Assembly: GCA_947179155.2 (NCBI GenBank)
Contig: OX359270.1
Coordinates: 7,914,577-7,978,576, forward strand
Origin: Hedera helix
Taxonomy: Eukaryota; Streptophyta; Magnoliopsida; Apiales; Araliaceae
DNA length: 64,000 nucleotides
Reading direction: 5' to 3'
How positions within the stretch are numbered: position 1 is the stretch's first letter; every line of letters starts with the position of its first letter. Made by a program: the position numbers and the translations under genes. Below, piece after piece: positions 45,534 through 58,618 of this stretch. The notes beneath the pieces were generated by a model, which had not been told where the DNA came from, did not search any database, and saw only the letters and a program-made list of their open reading frames with translations.

Positions 45534-46013
45534 CTAGATATACACACGCGCGTTGAGGCGGTATTATTTATTTTATTGATTATAAATTTATATATAAAAT
45601 TAATAAATTAAACTATAATAAGAAGATGGTATATTTAGAAATTAAAAATTTATCTGACAAATGTATAACAAAAATAACTAAGATAATTTTCTTCCATTGT
45701 ATACAATTACATAATCATTTAGTTTTGTCAAAAAATACTAGATAGTCAACAATACATTGAATTTTTCGACTCCATCTAAGCAATACATTTTAAAGGATAA
45801 CCGTGAAAATTTTAGATCTATGAAAGAATATTAATCTTCCTATATACCAGAAAATTATAAGAATGAGAGAATTATTTGTGGTGTGATTTGTAATGAAAGA
45901 GTTAGTCTCTATTTATAGGGTGAATAAAAAAATGTATTTCATCAATCACCCATTAATTTGGGATATTATCAATTTGAAAAAAAAAATAGCTATAATTATT
46001 TTTTTTTAAATTT

Positions 46014-46740
46014 GAAAACCCAAGCATAGGAAATAATTTTTTGCATGAGAATGAGATTATAATTTTGTGTGAAAATTATCTGTAAATAAAGTTCAAAAGC
46101 TCAACTATTAGATAATAATATGTGATTCAAATTTTATGCATGACATATTTATGGGATAATACCAAATTAGGATTGCTGTAATTGTGAGATAATGTTACAT
46201 TTTTTCGTGCTAGTATGGAATTAAAAAAATTTACCTATAATTATCTTTAAAAAAAATTTGAAAACCTAAGTATGGGAAACAAATTCCTGCGTGAGAATGA
46301 GATCATAATTTTGTGTGAAAATTATCTGTAAATACAATTTGAAAGCCCAACTATTCAATAATAATATCGGATTCAAATTTTATGCGTGACATATTTACAG
46401 GATAATACCAAATTAGGATTGCTGCAATTGTGAGATAATATTACATTTTTTTTGTGAGTATGGAATTAAAAAAAATAATAATTAGCTGTAATTATCTTTT
46501 TTAATTTGAAAATCCAAGTATGAGAAAGAATTTTATGCATGAAAATGTGATTATAATTTCTTGTGTGAAAATTATTTGTAAATAAAGTTCAAAAGCCCAA
46601 ATATTGGATAATACTATTGGATTCAAATTTTATGCATGACATATTTTTAGGATAATACCAAATTGGTATTGCTATAATTGTTGTTACATTTTTTGTGAGT
46701 ATGGAATTTATGCATGATATATTTATAGGAGAATGATATA
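46014..46740. repeat. 247-bp tandem repeats within the Helitron region
   Basis: GAAAACCCAAGCATAGG at 46014, its variant at 46261 and another at 46508 are exactly 247 bp apart. Each unit includes GTGTGAAAATTATCTGTAAA and ATTCAAATTTTATGCATGAC. Confidence 0.85.
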
Positions 46741-47974
46741 AATTAGAAATGTTTACTATTTAAAGCACAAGAGTAATAATACAATGAATAACAATTTGGA
46801 ATAAAATTATTTTGAATTTAGTGCAATGTTAAGATATAAATATCAGATTTTTATATTCAATTATAGGATAATTTTTTGATTAAATACTCATAGAAAAAGT
46901 TAAATAAGTTTTTTATGGGATAATATTCAAGAATAAAATTACTGGAGCGTATTTTAGATATTATATAAATAACGTTTATTCGTGAGATGAATAAAATAAT
47001 TTATTTTTAAAGACCAAATAATCAGGTTTCGATATAGTTGTTGGTTTATATTATTTAGGATGCCAAAATCAAGTTGAATATTGAATCATAAAATTAGATT
47101 TCATAATATCCAATAATCAATATTAAAACCAAAAAGTTTCATCCAAATAATCCAAATTAACAACCCAAACATGATTATGCTAAAAGTCATCAAAAATTAA
47201 TAAATTTTAAAACCAAAAAATCATCAGTAAATAATAAATTTTAAAACCAAAAAGTCATCAGTAAAATGATTGAATGGTTCAAATTAATTTGAACCAGTAA
47301 AGTTGTCATCTTTCTCGACTTTGATCTTCTTTTGCAACTTGTTAGTTAACATTTCAACATTAATTTATGATTTTGATCTTATAATATTAAGAAATTAAAT
47401 TAGTTGATAATATCATATCAGTTTAGATTTGTAGTGATTTTGAGAATTATAAAATCAACATATTAATATGGGATTGATTAAAATATTAGTTTAGATTCGG
47501 ATAATGAGAATGTAATTAAAAATATTGGGAAAAATCAATAGTTCAATTATGAGATAATAAAAGAAAATTTGGATGCGTTGTTGTACGTTATTATTTGTTT
47601 ATGTCCAAAAAATTTTAATTTGGTAGTGCTTCAAATTTGGATATAATTTTATATTACAAATTGTTGTTGTTGTGTGAGTATAGAATTAAAAATAGTTATA
47701 AAAAAAATTAGGCGTGAAAATTATATGTAAATGATGAGATAATATGAGAAAAATACTGTAACAATTATTGTTAGTATCTTTTTAATATGAGAAAAATATT
47801 GTATTATTAGTATTTGTTTAATTAAAAAATATCAATTTATGATTTTGATGCTGTAATATTGAGAAATTATATTAGTTGATAAATATTATATCAGTTTAGA
47901 TTTGTAGTGATTTTGGAAATTATAAAAATTGGATGCATTTTTGTTAGTATGTGTAAGATTTTTTTTTTTAATTT

Positions 47975-50312
47975 GGTATAGGAGAGGTGGCGAATTATGT
48001 GAATGACACTTGTCAATTGATGGTGTCAATATACTGCATTTTAATATATATAATAGGGGATTGATTAAAATATTAGTTTAGATTTGGATAATGAGAATGT
48101 AATTAAAAATATTAGGAAAAAATTCAATAGTTCAATTATGTGATAATAATAGAAAAATTGGATGCGTTGTCGTTATTGTTTGTTTATATCCAATTTTTTT
48201 TTTAAATTGGTAGTGCTTCAAATTTGGATATAATTTTATATTACAAATTGCTATTGTTATGTGAGTATAGAATTAAAAATAGTAAAAAAAAAATTAGGCA
48301 TGAAAATTATATGTAAATAATAAGATAATATGAGAAAAATACTATAACAGTTATTGTTAGTATATGTTTTATATGAGAAAAATATTGTATTATTAGTATT
48401 TGTTTAATTAAAAAATATTAATTTATGATTTTGATGTTGTAATATTGAGAAATTATATTAGTTGATAAATATTATATCAGTTTAGATTTGTAGTGAGTTT
48501 GGAAATTATAAGAATTAGATGCATTTTTGCTAGTATTTGTGTAAGATTTTTTTTTTTTTAATTTGGTATAGGAGAGGTGGCGAATTGTGTAAATGACACT
48601 TGTCAATTGATGGTGTAAATGTACTGCATTTTAATATATATAATAGATAGATAATATATTAGTTGATAATATCAAATCAGTTTAGATTTGTAGTAATTTT
48701 GGGGATTATAAAATCAACATATTAATTTGGGATTGATTAAAATATCAGTTTAGATTTGGATAATGAGAATGGAATTAAAAATATTAGGAAAAAAAATTAA
48801 TAGTTCAACAATAATAGAAAATTAATGTAATAGTTATTGTTAGTATTTTTTGTTTAATATGAGAAAAATACTCTATTATTAGTATTTTTTTTTTAATTAA
48901 AAAATATCAATTTATGATTTTGATGTTGTAATATTGAAAAATTAAATTAGTTGATAAATATCATATCAGTTTAGATTTGTAGTGATTTTAAAAATTATAA
49001 AATCAACATATTAATGTGGGATTGATTAAAATATCAGTTTAGATTTGGATCATAAGAATGAAATTAAAAATATTAGAAAAACATTCATTAGGTCAAGTAT
49101 GAGATAATATTACAAATATAATTTTGTAGTGATTTTAGGATATAAAAATCAGTGTTTGGAAATTAAAAAAGATACGTTTAATTTAGGAGTGATTCTTCAG
49201 TTTAGATTTGTAAAAAATAATAACAATTAGTTTATATTTGTAAAAAATAATAACAATCCCGATTTTGGTAGTAGTTATTTAATTAAAAAATATCAATTTA
49301 TGATTTTAATGTTGTAATATTGAGAAATTAAATTTGTTATAATATCAAACCAGTTTAGATTTGTAGAGATTTTAGGGATTATAAAATCAACATATTAATG
49401 TGGGATTGATTAAAATATTAGTTTAAATTTGGATAATCAGAATGGAATTAAAAATATTAGAAAAAAAATCAATAATTCAATTATGAGATAACAATAGAAA
49501 AATAGGATGTGTTGTCGTTAGTATTTGTTCATATCCAAAAAAAATTAATTTTGTAGTGCTTCAAATTTGAATATAATTTTATATTACAGATTGTTATTAT
49601 TGTGTGAGTATGGAATTAAAAAAAAAAATTAGGCATGAAAATTATATGTAAATTATGAGATAATATGAGAAAAATATTGTAATAGTTATTGTTAGTATTT
49701 GTTTAATATGAGAAAAATATTGTATTATTAGAATTTCTTTAATTAAAAAAATATCAATTTAGGATTTGGATGTTGTAATATTGAGAAATTAAATTAGTTG
49801 ATAAATATCATATCAGTTTAGATTTATAGTGATTTTAGAAATTATAAAAATTGGATGTGTTTTTGTTAGTATTTGTGTAAGGAATTTTTTTTATTTGGTA
49901 TAGGAGAGGTGGCGAATTGTGTGAATGACACTTCTCAATTGATGGTGTCAATGTACTTCATTTTAATAGATATAATAATATTAATATGAGAAAAATACTG
50001 TTATAGTTATTGTTATATTTGTTTAATATGAGAAAAATATTGTATTATTAGTATTTGTTTAATTAAAAAATATCAATTTATGATTTTGATGTTGTAATAT
50101 TGAGAAATTAAATTAGTTGATAAATATCATATCAGTTTAGATTTGTAGTGATTTTGATAATTATAAAAAATGGATGCGTTTTTGTTAATATTTGTGTAAG
50201 AATTTTTTTTAAAATTTGGTATAGGAGAGGAGGCAAATTGTGTGAATGACACTTATCAATTAATGTTGTCAATGTACTCCATTTTAATATATATATATAT
50301 ATATATAATAGA
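47975..50312 (-). repeat. Repeated Helitron 5'-terminal blocks
   Basis: The phrase GGTATAGGAGAGGTGGCGAA plus TGTGTGAATGACACTTGTC and TTTTAATATATATAATAG occurs at 47975-48056, 48565-48647, 49897-49970 and 50218-50312. On the minus strand these are 5'-terminal sequences. Between them runs of the same internal words are also repeated. Confidence 0.75.
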
Positions 50313-50503
50313 TTATTTAAAAATCAGATGTATATTTGTGATTATTTTCATATTTTTATGAGATAATATTCAAAAAATAGATTATTTGATAATTATAATA
50401 ATAAATCAATTGTAATAAATGCTAGTGGAAAGTTGTGTTAATGTGAGCGTGACACATGTTAAGCTGTGGTTAAAGTGTACTGTGTTTTAATATATATAAT
50501 AGA

Positions 50504-51569
50504 TAATAGATTATACATAGATTTTGTAAATAGATAAGAATTGCCTTGCATTGATTTTGTAAATATATACCCAATTTATTTTTACTATTTTTTTCAAGGA
50601 ATATATAACTTCTTGTTGGTATTGCTTGATACTTACTGATATTGGATATGGCATGGAGAATTGTTTGTTCTGTGATAGTCTAGTTAGTGTATCTTTTTAC
50701 TATATAAAGTCAAATGTTTGACTTTACCTCTTGTGATTTCGTTTCAAGGTTTTCTCATAAATTCGCAGACGAAATGTATCGTGCAATTAAATTGTAATTG
50801 TATACATTAAAAAAGCTAAGGAAAGAAAAATAAGTTTAATGAACATTATTTTAATTTTGCAATTGCCCTTACTTTTAACACATAAAACAAATTTTAGACA
50901 TCAATGACTTGATTTTTTTACTAAACTCACAAACAAAACTAAGAAAAGTTACATTCCTATCATTTTTCAAGTTAATTTTTTTTCTGGAATCCTAGCCTGA
51001 AAACTCTCAAATAAGAGATAATATTACTTAGATAATATAATTTGAGAATAAAATAATTGTTAAATATTTATTTTTGAAATGACATGTGGTTAAGTGGAGA
51101 GTTTTTTTGACCGAAATCGATAACATGTCAACCTATTTAATAAAATTTTATATTAGTTTTTTTAGGATTAATTGTATATCGAACCTTGAAATATACACAT
51201 TTTTAGTCTTCGTACCCCCAAGTTCAAAAACTCTCATCTCACTACCCAAAGTATTATTAAGTAATCATTACTGAACCTTTTATTATTTCCAACCAGAAAA
51301 ATGGTCGGTATTGTCACGTGTTTTGGTTGAGGGAGTATAAATATGCTTTAATCGTATATTTATACATTTGACGTATAAAATTAACTCAAAAATAATTTTA
51401 TATTAATCTTATACATATAAAATACTCATAATCTTCAAATATCTAAATTTATTTAAAAACTTTTTTTTCTTTTTCATCTTCTTCCCATCTTCATCATCTT
51501 CCCCATCTACCATGAAACTCATCAAAAATTTCAAAATACCCAAATCTTTCATCCTCTTCCTTTGTAACT
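50504..51569. other. AT-rich intergenic sequence
   Basis: No gene or element end was recognised. Confidence 0.45.
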
Positions 51570-52135
51570 GTTGGGATATAATTTGTTGGGCTCTAGATCT
51601 GGAATGGACCGATATTTGTATATGGTTTGGAGTATAGATTGAATTATTGTTGCACACTGTAATAGGCTTGATGTTGGGAGGAGTCCATCAATGTGTCTTT
51701 CCTTTTTGGGGCGGCTTGCTTAAATTAGGAGGGTCAAAGTCCAAATTGATTTCAGATTCCAAATTAGATTATGATTCTAGATCTTAGGGGTGATAAAGAT
51801 TGACCAAATCAACATCATATTTATAATTGGATTCTAATCAATGGATTACCAATCCTAATTAGCCACAGATGCTTATAACAAGTTGATGGAAAAAGTATAA
51901 ATACGGCTACAAGCGTGAAGAAACAAGTGACACAATTCTTATTCATCAAATATAAACTATTTTCCAGCAATTTTATGTTCTTCATTGTTTATGCTTTTTG
52001 GCCTGTACATATTATCATGCCGAAGCAGCCCCGGACGACCTAAGTTGTCGCTAGTTTTGGGGATTATTGGCGATTGTTTCTAGTGTAGGTTGCTCGCTAT
52101 TTGGTTATTGCAGTAGTGGCCAAAATCACGCATCA
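51570..52135 (+). repeat. 5' LTR of a Tat-like Ty3/gypsy element
   Basis: 566 bp, beginning TGTTGGGATATAATTTG and ending CACGCATCA. TATAAATA lies at 51896-51903. It is followed directly by the primer site TTGGCACTAGAAGGAGGG (52139-52156), a form used by Tat-lineage elements. No 3' LTR was found; the right side is cut by the LTR at 57357. Confidence 0.75.
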
Positions 52136-52138
52136 AAA

Positions 52139-52156
52139 TTGGCACTAGAAGGAGGG
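52139..52156 (+). other. Primer-binding site of the Tat-like element
   Basis: TTGGCACTAGAAGGAGGG begins three bases after the LTR end. Confidence 0.7.
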
Positions 52157-52208
52157 CCTATTGATATTTGATTCAAAAATCACCAGTTTTATTTTTAAGG
52201 TTACTGTT

Positions 52209-54593
52209 ATGGCAGATAAGGGAAACCCAAGTAGGGACCAGTAAGGTTCTTCTACAGAACTAATTGTATGTCTTGTTTGGGGCTCGATGAAGGATAGACT
52301 TGGGCCTAACCAGCCAAGATCTAGGCCTATGGAGACTCGATCAACACCTGTTCGACGACAATTGTTCACACCATCAATTTTATTGGATTCTGATTTACGT
52401 AGAAGAAGGCTAAATTTACAAACCCCTGTTCGGGAGGATTAGGATAGGGGGTCAACGCAACGTGATCAGTGATAGCGGATCAGACTCTAGAAAATTAAAG
52501 AAACATAGGCCGAATTGGAAACTTTAAGACGTCGAGATGCACACATATCCAAACTTAGGGGGAAAAGGATCTACCAACCACAATTGAAGGTGGAGAACAG
52601 GAGGAGACCCCACATAGTAGACCTCAGACAAGACAAGGTTACAAGGCAGTCCAGTTCCCTGAACCGATACCATCCTCAGGGTGATATAAGGCCATGTAGC
52701 CAACCCGGCCACTATAATGAAGATATAAGGAAACCCAGGTCACCTAGTCGGTATTATCATAGACGAACCAAATCTCCAATTAATGGGAGGAGTCAATGTG
52801 ATATAAGGGCGAATCAGGATCGGGAAAAGCAACAGGGAATTCCACATGCGCTTATTCCTGAACCCATCTTATAGAGAATAGCTGAATTGGAGAAAATGGT
52901 GTTAGTAGCAGAGGCAGGACTAGGTACGCCACAACCCCTAGATCTAAAATCTCAATTCTCTTTGGCAATTGATTAGGAAAAGACCGATCCAAAGAAAAAG
53001 TTTCCAACATTGGAAGTATACGATGGGACGGGAGACCCTTATGATCATACGCATTCTTACCATAATGTCATGGATTACTATAGTCATTTTAGAGGCTGAG
53101 ATGTGTCGGATCTTTGTGATGACACTTAAGAAGTCGATTAAACAGTGGTTCATATCTTTACCCTCGAACAGTGTCAATTCGTGGAAAGATCTGTGTGATA
53201 AATTGCACGAATGATTTGGGAGTAATAAAAGGAGAGGAAAGCTTATAGTTTCCTTAATGCAGTTCAAGCAGAAGCTTAAGGAGTCATTAAGTTAGTACGT
53301 GCAAAGGTTTCGGGGCGCAATAGGAATAATCACCGATCTGAACATGACGCAAACTTTGGGGTTCTTTACTATTGGATTAGACATAGAGCAAAACAAAAAA
53401 TCTAATGAATGATGTATGTTCAACCCTCCAAAAGACCTATCTGATGCTTATGAAAGAGCCAATAAGTTTATAATGATTGACGAGGCAATGACGAGTCCAT
53501 AACCGGCTAACAGAGGGAACAATCGACCTAACAATAATAAGAACAGAGATAATAAGGTGAATGTATATGATCGGATAAGATCAAATGGACGATAGCCTCC
53601 TGTTGCTAACATATCATCGTTCCAGCCTCGAACAGAGAATAAAGTATATACCCCACTGAATACGGATAAGGTAAAGATCTTGGAGGCGAATAAGAATACA
53701 CCTACAGTTGAGCCGATGTCATCAAGATCTCACCAAATAAAGAAGAATTCATGTTATGAATATCATTGATTTAATGGACATCTAATGGAGATATGTATTG
53801 GATTAAAAGACATGATATAGCAGAAGGTTCAGAATAAAGAGCTGATTATATATGTAGTTGGTCGAGAGGTGCCAGTGCAGAACCAAATGTAAATAGATGT
53901 TCAGGAGACTTAACAGCAGATTCGGCCTCGTCAGGTTGTTGACAACATCACAGGTGGGACCTTGAAGAGACAGTATATAAGGAAAAGGAGAAACATTACG
54001 GACATTATATTAGTATCGGATCAGGTCCAGAAGCAGGAGCGACCTTTTTCGAACACATTTACCTCCTTTTTAGATGAGGATTATCCCCCTGATGTCGTCG
54101 AGCCACACAAAAGAGCTCTAGTTATCATGGTACAGGTCAGCCTAGTAGACATGAAATGGATCATGATCAACAACGGGTCTTCAGTAGATGTGCTTCATAG
54201 CTATGCCTACTAGAGAATGGATATGGTCGGTGTAAAACTGGAGGTTGGGCAGGAATCATCCCTATATGGGTTTGGTAATGAAGCAATACATGTGGTTAGG
54301 ATAGTTGAGTTACTAGTGGTGTTCGGGACGGTTCCACAGTAGATACAAATCTAAGTGAAGTGTTTTGTTGTTCAAGTTGATTATGCTTATAATGCAATTT
54401 TGGGAAGAACAACTTTGTCTACTTTGCATGATGTTATATCGATTCCTCACTTTAAGATGAAGTTCCCTACACCCAATGGGGTTGGCGAGGTCAAAGGCGA
54501 TATAGATATAGCAAGGAGGTGTTAATTATTCGTAAAAGTTGCTAAGAGATATAATTGTTTCCTATGTAACTTGATACAATTAAATAAATAACA
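52209..54593 (+). pseudogene. Tat-like gag-protease, heavily mutated
   Basis: From ATG at 52209 one main frame can be traced with many stops and some frame changes. The gag core shows FPTLEVYDGTGDPYDHTHSY, then MTLKKSIKQWFISLPSNSVN and SWKDLCDKLHE. NRDNKVNVYDRIRSNG and a CYEYHRFNGH-type knuckle relic follow. The protease reads MKWIMINNGSSVDVLHSYAY and YNAILGRTTLSTLHDVISIP; the catalytic aspartate (usual DNGSS) is asparagine here. The frame fades after GVGEVKGDIDIARRC near 54525, where the reverse transcriptase would normally begin. Many stops are TAG or TAA where glutamine is expected, pointing to C-to-T decay. Confidence 0.85.
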
Positions 54594-54704
54594 AAAAGAA
54601 GTTCATTCATCTAAAAACCTAATTCATCTATTACTAAAATATTTATGGAGTATTTGAGTTTGTTCATGAAAACATATTCAGAAAAGGAAAACCACAAAAA
54701 ATGG

Positions 54705-57259
54705 TTAATTGTTCAGTTGGTTGTTGTTGTCATCTTGTTCACCGTCAAAAAATCCCAAGGTTTTGGGATCGATACCAGCCTTTTGGATCATGACTTTGGC
54801 AGACTGATACCCTTGATCAAACTGATAAATAATTTCTTTAAGGAGCTCTTTAGATGAGTGATGCTCCTTGATTATTTTTTGTCGTTGTTCTTTTGAGGTG
54901 GTCTGGGCTTGAGTTTTCAGTGCTTTGCTTTCCTTGTCAAAATGAGCAATGATCTTGGTGGCTTTCTGAAGGTTTGTAATTAGTTTCTGGTGGTCATTGA
55001 TGAGATCTTTGTGACTCTTTTCTAATTTGTTGAGCATTTCAATGACAATTTGGTAAGAATCAAATTGTTTGTGGAATTAGTCGGCAAATTTTTCGATGTC
55101 TTGGTTCTTTTCGTTGAGCTGATTGTTCTGTTGTTTGAGCTGGATTTAGAGTGTGTTGTTCTGATTCTAAAGCTCGGAGTTTGCTTTCTGAATTACGTTT
55201 CTCTTTTTCCTTGGTTAATTGTAACTCTAGTTTGGCGTGGTCGTTCGGTTGGGATTGGTTGACTTATTCGAGTATGGTGATCCTCGTGTTGGCTTCGACA
55301 AGCTGATGGTTTAGATCAACAATGACCTCTTTGGCACCATCCCCGTCTAGCTCCCTTAGCAAGAGTTTACTAAAGTGAGATAAAACCTAGATAGAGATCA
55401 TAAGTTAGTATGAAAAGGTTATAATATTTGAAACCAAAGGAAAATGAAGGGTTTTGTTCACTTACTCAACCATGGTGCATTATTGTGGCTAAGAGGAGGT
55501 CCCGGTTGCTGAACTTGCTTAACTCGCCTCATCAGCGAGTAGGTTAAAGTATTTATAAAGGGAAAATGAAGGGAATAATTAGTGTCTCCTGGCCAGAAGT
55601 TAACTTCAACATACTTAGTGGCAAAATATTCAGATAAAGGGTTTAGTGGGGTGTCTACTATATGTCCAGAATAGGAGGTGAATGGTGTTGGGTCGACTAC
55701 GGTGTTAACTTGTGATTGAGAATTAGGGAATGGAGGTTGGTGCAGTTTGGAGTTTAGGTTAAGTTTGATCGATTACTGGTGATTAGGGAGGAATTGTTTC
55801 TTTGTGTGGTCGGGAGGATTGTATCGATTCTTAGGAATGTTCTATGAGGGATTCAGATGAAGTCAGTTCAACTGAGGAAAGGTGACGAAATTTGATTTAT
55901 TTTTGTTTCCTAAGTTGATGTTTCTTTTCTTTAGAGATGACAAAATGATCTTTCCTTTTCTGAGGAACTTCGGAGGGTTCAACAGTAGCAAGAGGATGCT
56001 TAATTATAATTGATTGAAGTTCAACGTTAGTAGGAGGGGATTCAGTTGGCGCGATTTGTGCCTCAATTGTGACAATTTAGACTTCGGCATTATCGGATGA
56101 AGGATCAGTGGTGATGAGAGGGGGTTCAACTAAAGTTATTTGGGGTTCAGAGGTAGTAATGAAATGATCGGGATGATTTGGGGATGGATTAGGGTTAGGT
56201 GGGGTTTGATGGAGATTGAGAGGCCAGATGAGGTGATAAGGGAGAAGCGTCTCTATGGGGAAGGTCAGGGGATTTAAAAGAAAGAGAGAAGAAGGTAGGA
56301 TCGAAGTAGAGATAGGTTCAACATAAAGGGGGAGGTCAGATTGATTTAATGAGTCGTCTGTGTTTTCTTTTCTGGAGTTGTTCTTCTTTTGGGTCAGCAG
56401 TAAGGTTGGTGATGGCAGGTGTAATTGGATCAAAGATATAGGGTGGTGAAAAAAGTTCTAGGGCATCAGCAAGGCATTTGAGGGGAGGAGTTACTGAAAA
56501 TACAGATTGAGGACTAACAATTACTGCTGAAAGAAAATGCAAATCATAGAAATTACTTTATATACATAAATTGAGAGATAAATTTTTAAGAAGGGAGGTC
56601 GGATACTTACAACTGTGATCAAACAACCACTATCTATTGGAAAGCAATTCCAAAGACCATGGGGTGGTGGGCATGTTGGCGTAAAAGGTCTTAAACACCT
56701 CTTCATCAGGATCTGGCACGTGATCGAATCCATAAGTTAAAGGAGATGGCTCACCCCAGGTCGGGATTGTAAGGTTGTCTTGTCAACGGAGAAAAATCCA
56801 ATACGGATGCCATATTTTATTGCTGATAGGAATGGTCATCCATACCTTTTTGTTAGGCAGTTTGATAATCTAAAGGAGGTCGGGTTCTCTTGATCGACCT
56901 AGTTTGAAATAGGTGAAGAGAAGATACATAGAAGGGTTGACATTTCGCTCTTTATAGTAGGCAATGAAGCAAACCAAGTGGATATAAGAATTGGGCACCA
57001 ATTGGGAGAATTTGATGCCCATAAAAGATAAAAATGAACTGATGAAGTCAGGGAGAGAGGAACCATACACCATATTTTAGGGCATATACTAGGATGGCGA
57101 TGTAACCATCACCCGGTCGCATATACATTCTCTCATGAGGTTCAGGACTCGTAGTTCATAGTCATCTGGGATCTGGTATAGCCCTTTGATACCTTCAAGG
57201 TGATAAGGGGAACGTTGGATTTGGTATTAGCAGTTAAGTAATCGATTTTTGATCTGTAC
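54705..57259 (-). pseudogene. Antisense ORF of the Tat-like element: transposon-type domain plus coiled coil, spliced
   Basis: Read on the minus strand. The N-terminal part (57259-56611) has IKGLYQIPDDYELRVLN, SLPDFISSFLSFMGIKFSQL, VPNSYIHLVCFIAYYKERNV and FDHVPDPDEEVFKTFY, like the 'putative plant transposon' N-terminal domain. Next comes an intron (56610-56527) with GTAAGT and TTTCTTTCAG. A Pro/Ser-rich middle follows (to about 56080), frameshifted. The C-terminus (55380-54705) is a coiled coil (MLNKLEKSHKDLINDHQKL). A few stops and frameshifts remain, fewer than in the sense gag. Antisense extra ORFs are known from Tat-lineage elements; their function is not settled. Calling it part of this element is an inference from position. 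Confidence 0.7.
56527..56610 (-). other. Intron in the antisense ORF
   Basis: 84 bp with donor GTAAGT and a pyrimidine-rich acceptor TTTCTTTCAG. Splicing joins ...WLFDHS to VIVSPQSVFSVTPP in one frame; without splicing the frame stops. Confidence 0.65.
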
Positions 57260-57675
57260 CTTTCAAGGTTTTCTTCTTCTATCTCTTGGAAGTATTTGAG
57301 GGCGATCTGGGGGCGATTTGGGGGGGGGGGGGGATATTTGGTTGGGGTTTGGAGGGTGTGACGACCCCAAATTCGGGTTCCATAACCTCAGGTTTGGTTC
57401 TCCACTGTACAATACTTACTAATAATTAAATACATAAATTGCATTTAAACTTCGCGGAATAATACAAAAGGTTCCTTATAAAATGGTCACACTTCTCAAG
57501 GTCAATTAACCTTAACATAAACATTACATATCTTAAGAGAATACAAAAGATTTATAAAAGAAATTACATAACAAGTAATTTAGCTAGCATGCATTAAGTT
57601 AATTTAAGCTCTGGCTTTTCCCTTGTCTTTGTCTTGTTTAGAACTTTCGGGCTTAGCTGAAAATAAGTCATGCTA

Positions 57676-57712
57676 TAGCAAGAATGAACAACTAAATGGC
57701 TCAGTAAGTTTA
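57676..57712 (-). promoter_or_regulatory. LTR-conserved motif
   Basis: AACTTACTGAGCCATTTAG on the minus strand, then GTTCATTCTTGC; counterpart of 10345-10379, with one G-to-A change in each half. Confidence 0.55.
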
Positions 57713-58169
57713 AGAACAAATAGCATAAGATATATCATGATAAAAGGAAAATTAACATCAGGGTTTTCAACAATAAATAACAATTGTGAAAAAAAATCAA
57801 GAATCAATATAAGAATGCATAAATTATATGATATTTTTATTCCCTAATACTTAGTTTTTATATTTATTGTATGCTTAAATGTTTAATTATTTAGTTTATT
57901 TTGGTTTTAATAGGTTTTATAGGGTTTTAGTTAATTTATGTTAATTTACGTAATTTTATAGTATTTTTATATTTATTTTTATTTATGTGTTTTTATTTAT
58001 TTTTAGTGTTTTAGGTGTTTTATTTATTATTATGTGTTTTTAGGATTTTTAGTATTTTTATATTATTTTTAATTATTTTATATTTTATTTTGTAGGAAAA
58101 ATAAGCTTTGGGGGCAATTTCGTAAAATCTGCAAAGACCGGGGACGAATATATAATTTCCGGAAAGAAG

Positions 58170-58350
58170 CCGACCGCGCCATACGCGCAAGTAACAGAAT
58201 ACGCAACACAACGAAACGACGCCGTTTTGGTCTAGGCGGCAGGAACAGGGTTCGCGCAGTGCGCGGCTGCGTTCTTTGGCACAGGCGCGTGTAATACACG
58301 CGCCAACGATAAAAAAAAGATAAAAGCGGCTGACGCGTAACGCGTGGCTG
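58170..58350. promoter_or_regulatory. GC-rich palindrome module in the LTR promoter
   Basis: CGCGCCATACGCGC (near 58174), GAAACGACGCCGTTTTGG (58213-58230), CGCGCAGTGCGCG (near 58252), CGCGTGTAATACACGCG (58287-58303) and ACGCGTAACGCGT (58332-58344), about 280-450 bp upstream of the TATA box. It parallels the modules at 12180-12360 and 24835-24996. The second LTR copy is at 62457-62632. Confidence 0.65.
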
Positions 58351-58618
58351 ACGGCGGCTGTCTCTCAGCTTTTTCTCTCTCCTCATGATTGGCTGACGCG
58401 TGATTGGCAGATTTTGTTCCTTTTCCTTCTTTATTTTGGATTTTCTACACTGCAATGCAACAAATCAGTAGAATAAAAGTCCAATTTTAATTTGGAAAAG
58501 GATGCAATAATTCTTTATATTTTATTTAGACTTCCAATTAGGGTTAGGAAAATAATTATTTTCTTTTTCTTTTATTTTTAATTGTAAATCCTACTAGGGT
58601 TAGGAGGATTTTGGAGCC

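Larger units (their letters stand above)
45534..50503 (-). mobile_element. Non-autonomous Helitron region with repeated 5' ends
   Basis: On the minus strand the 3' end reads ACCGCCTCAACGCGCGTG, then TGTATATCTAG, followed by T: a CG-rich hairpin about 11 bases before CTAG, as Helitrons have. The outermost 5' end is TCTATTATATATATTAAAAC at 50503, preceded by A, so the target is A/T. Closely similar 5' ends followed by a TGNAGTACATTGACACCATC-type phrase recur at 50312, 49970, 48647 and (with CCC for TC) 48056. No Rep-helicase frame exists. The interior is AT-rich and repeats blocks such as ATCAATTTATGATTTTGATG many times. I infer a Helitron or a tandem set of Helitron copies. Confidence 0.62.

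Noticed and set aside
46014..46740. 247-bp repeats considered as a CRISPR-like or satellite array
   Set aside because: Units are adjacent without spacers and only three in number, and the genome is a plant nuclear one.
58078..58455. 125-codon open frame on the minus strand, repeated nearly unchanged at 62361-62738
   Set aside because: Both copies lie in the two young LTRs, which are about 99% identical anyway, so the preserved frame is no sign of selection. It runs opposite to LTR transcription and has no recognisable domain.
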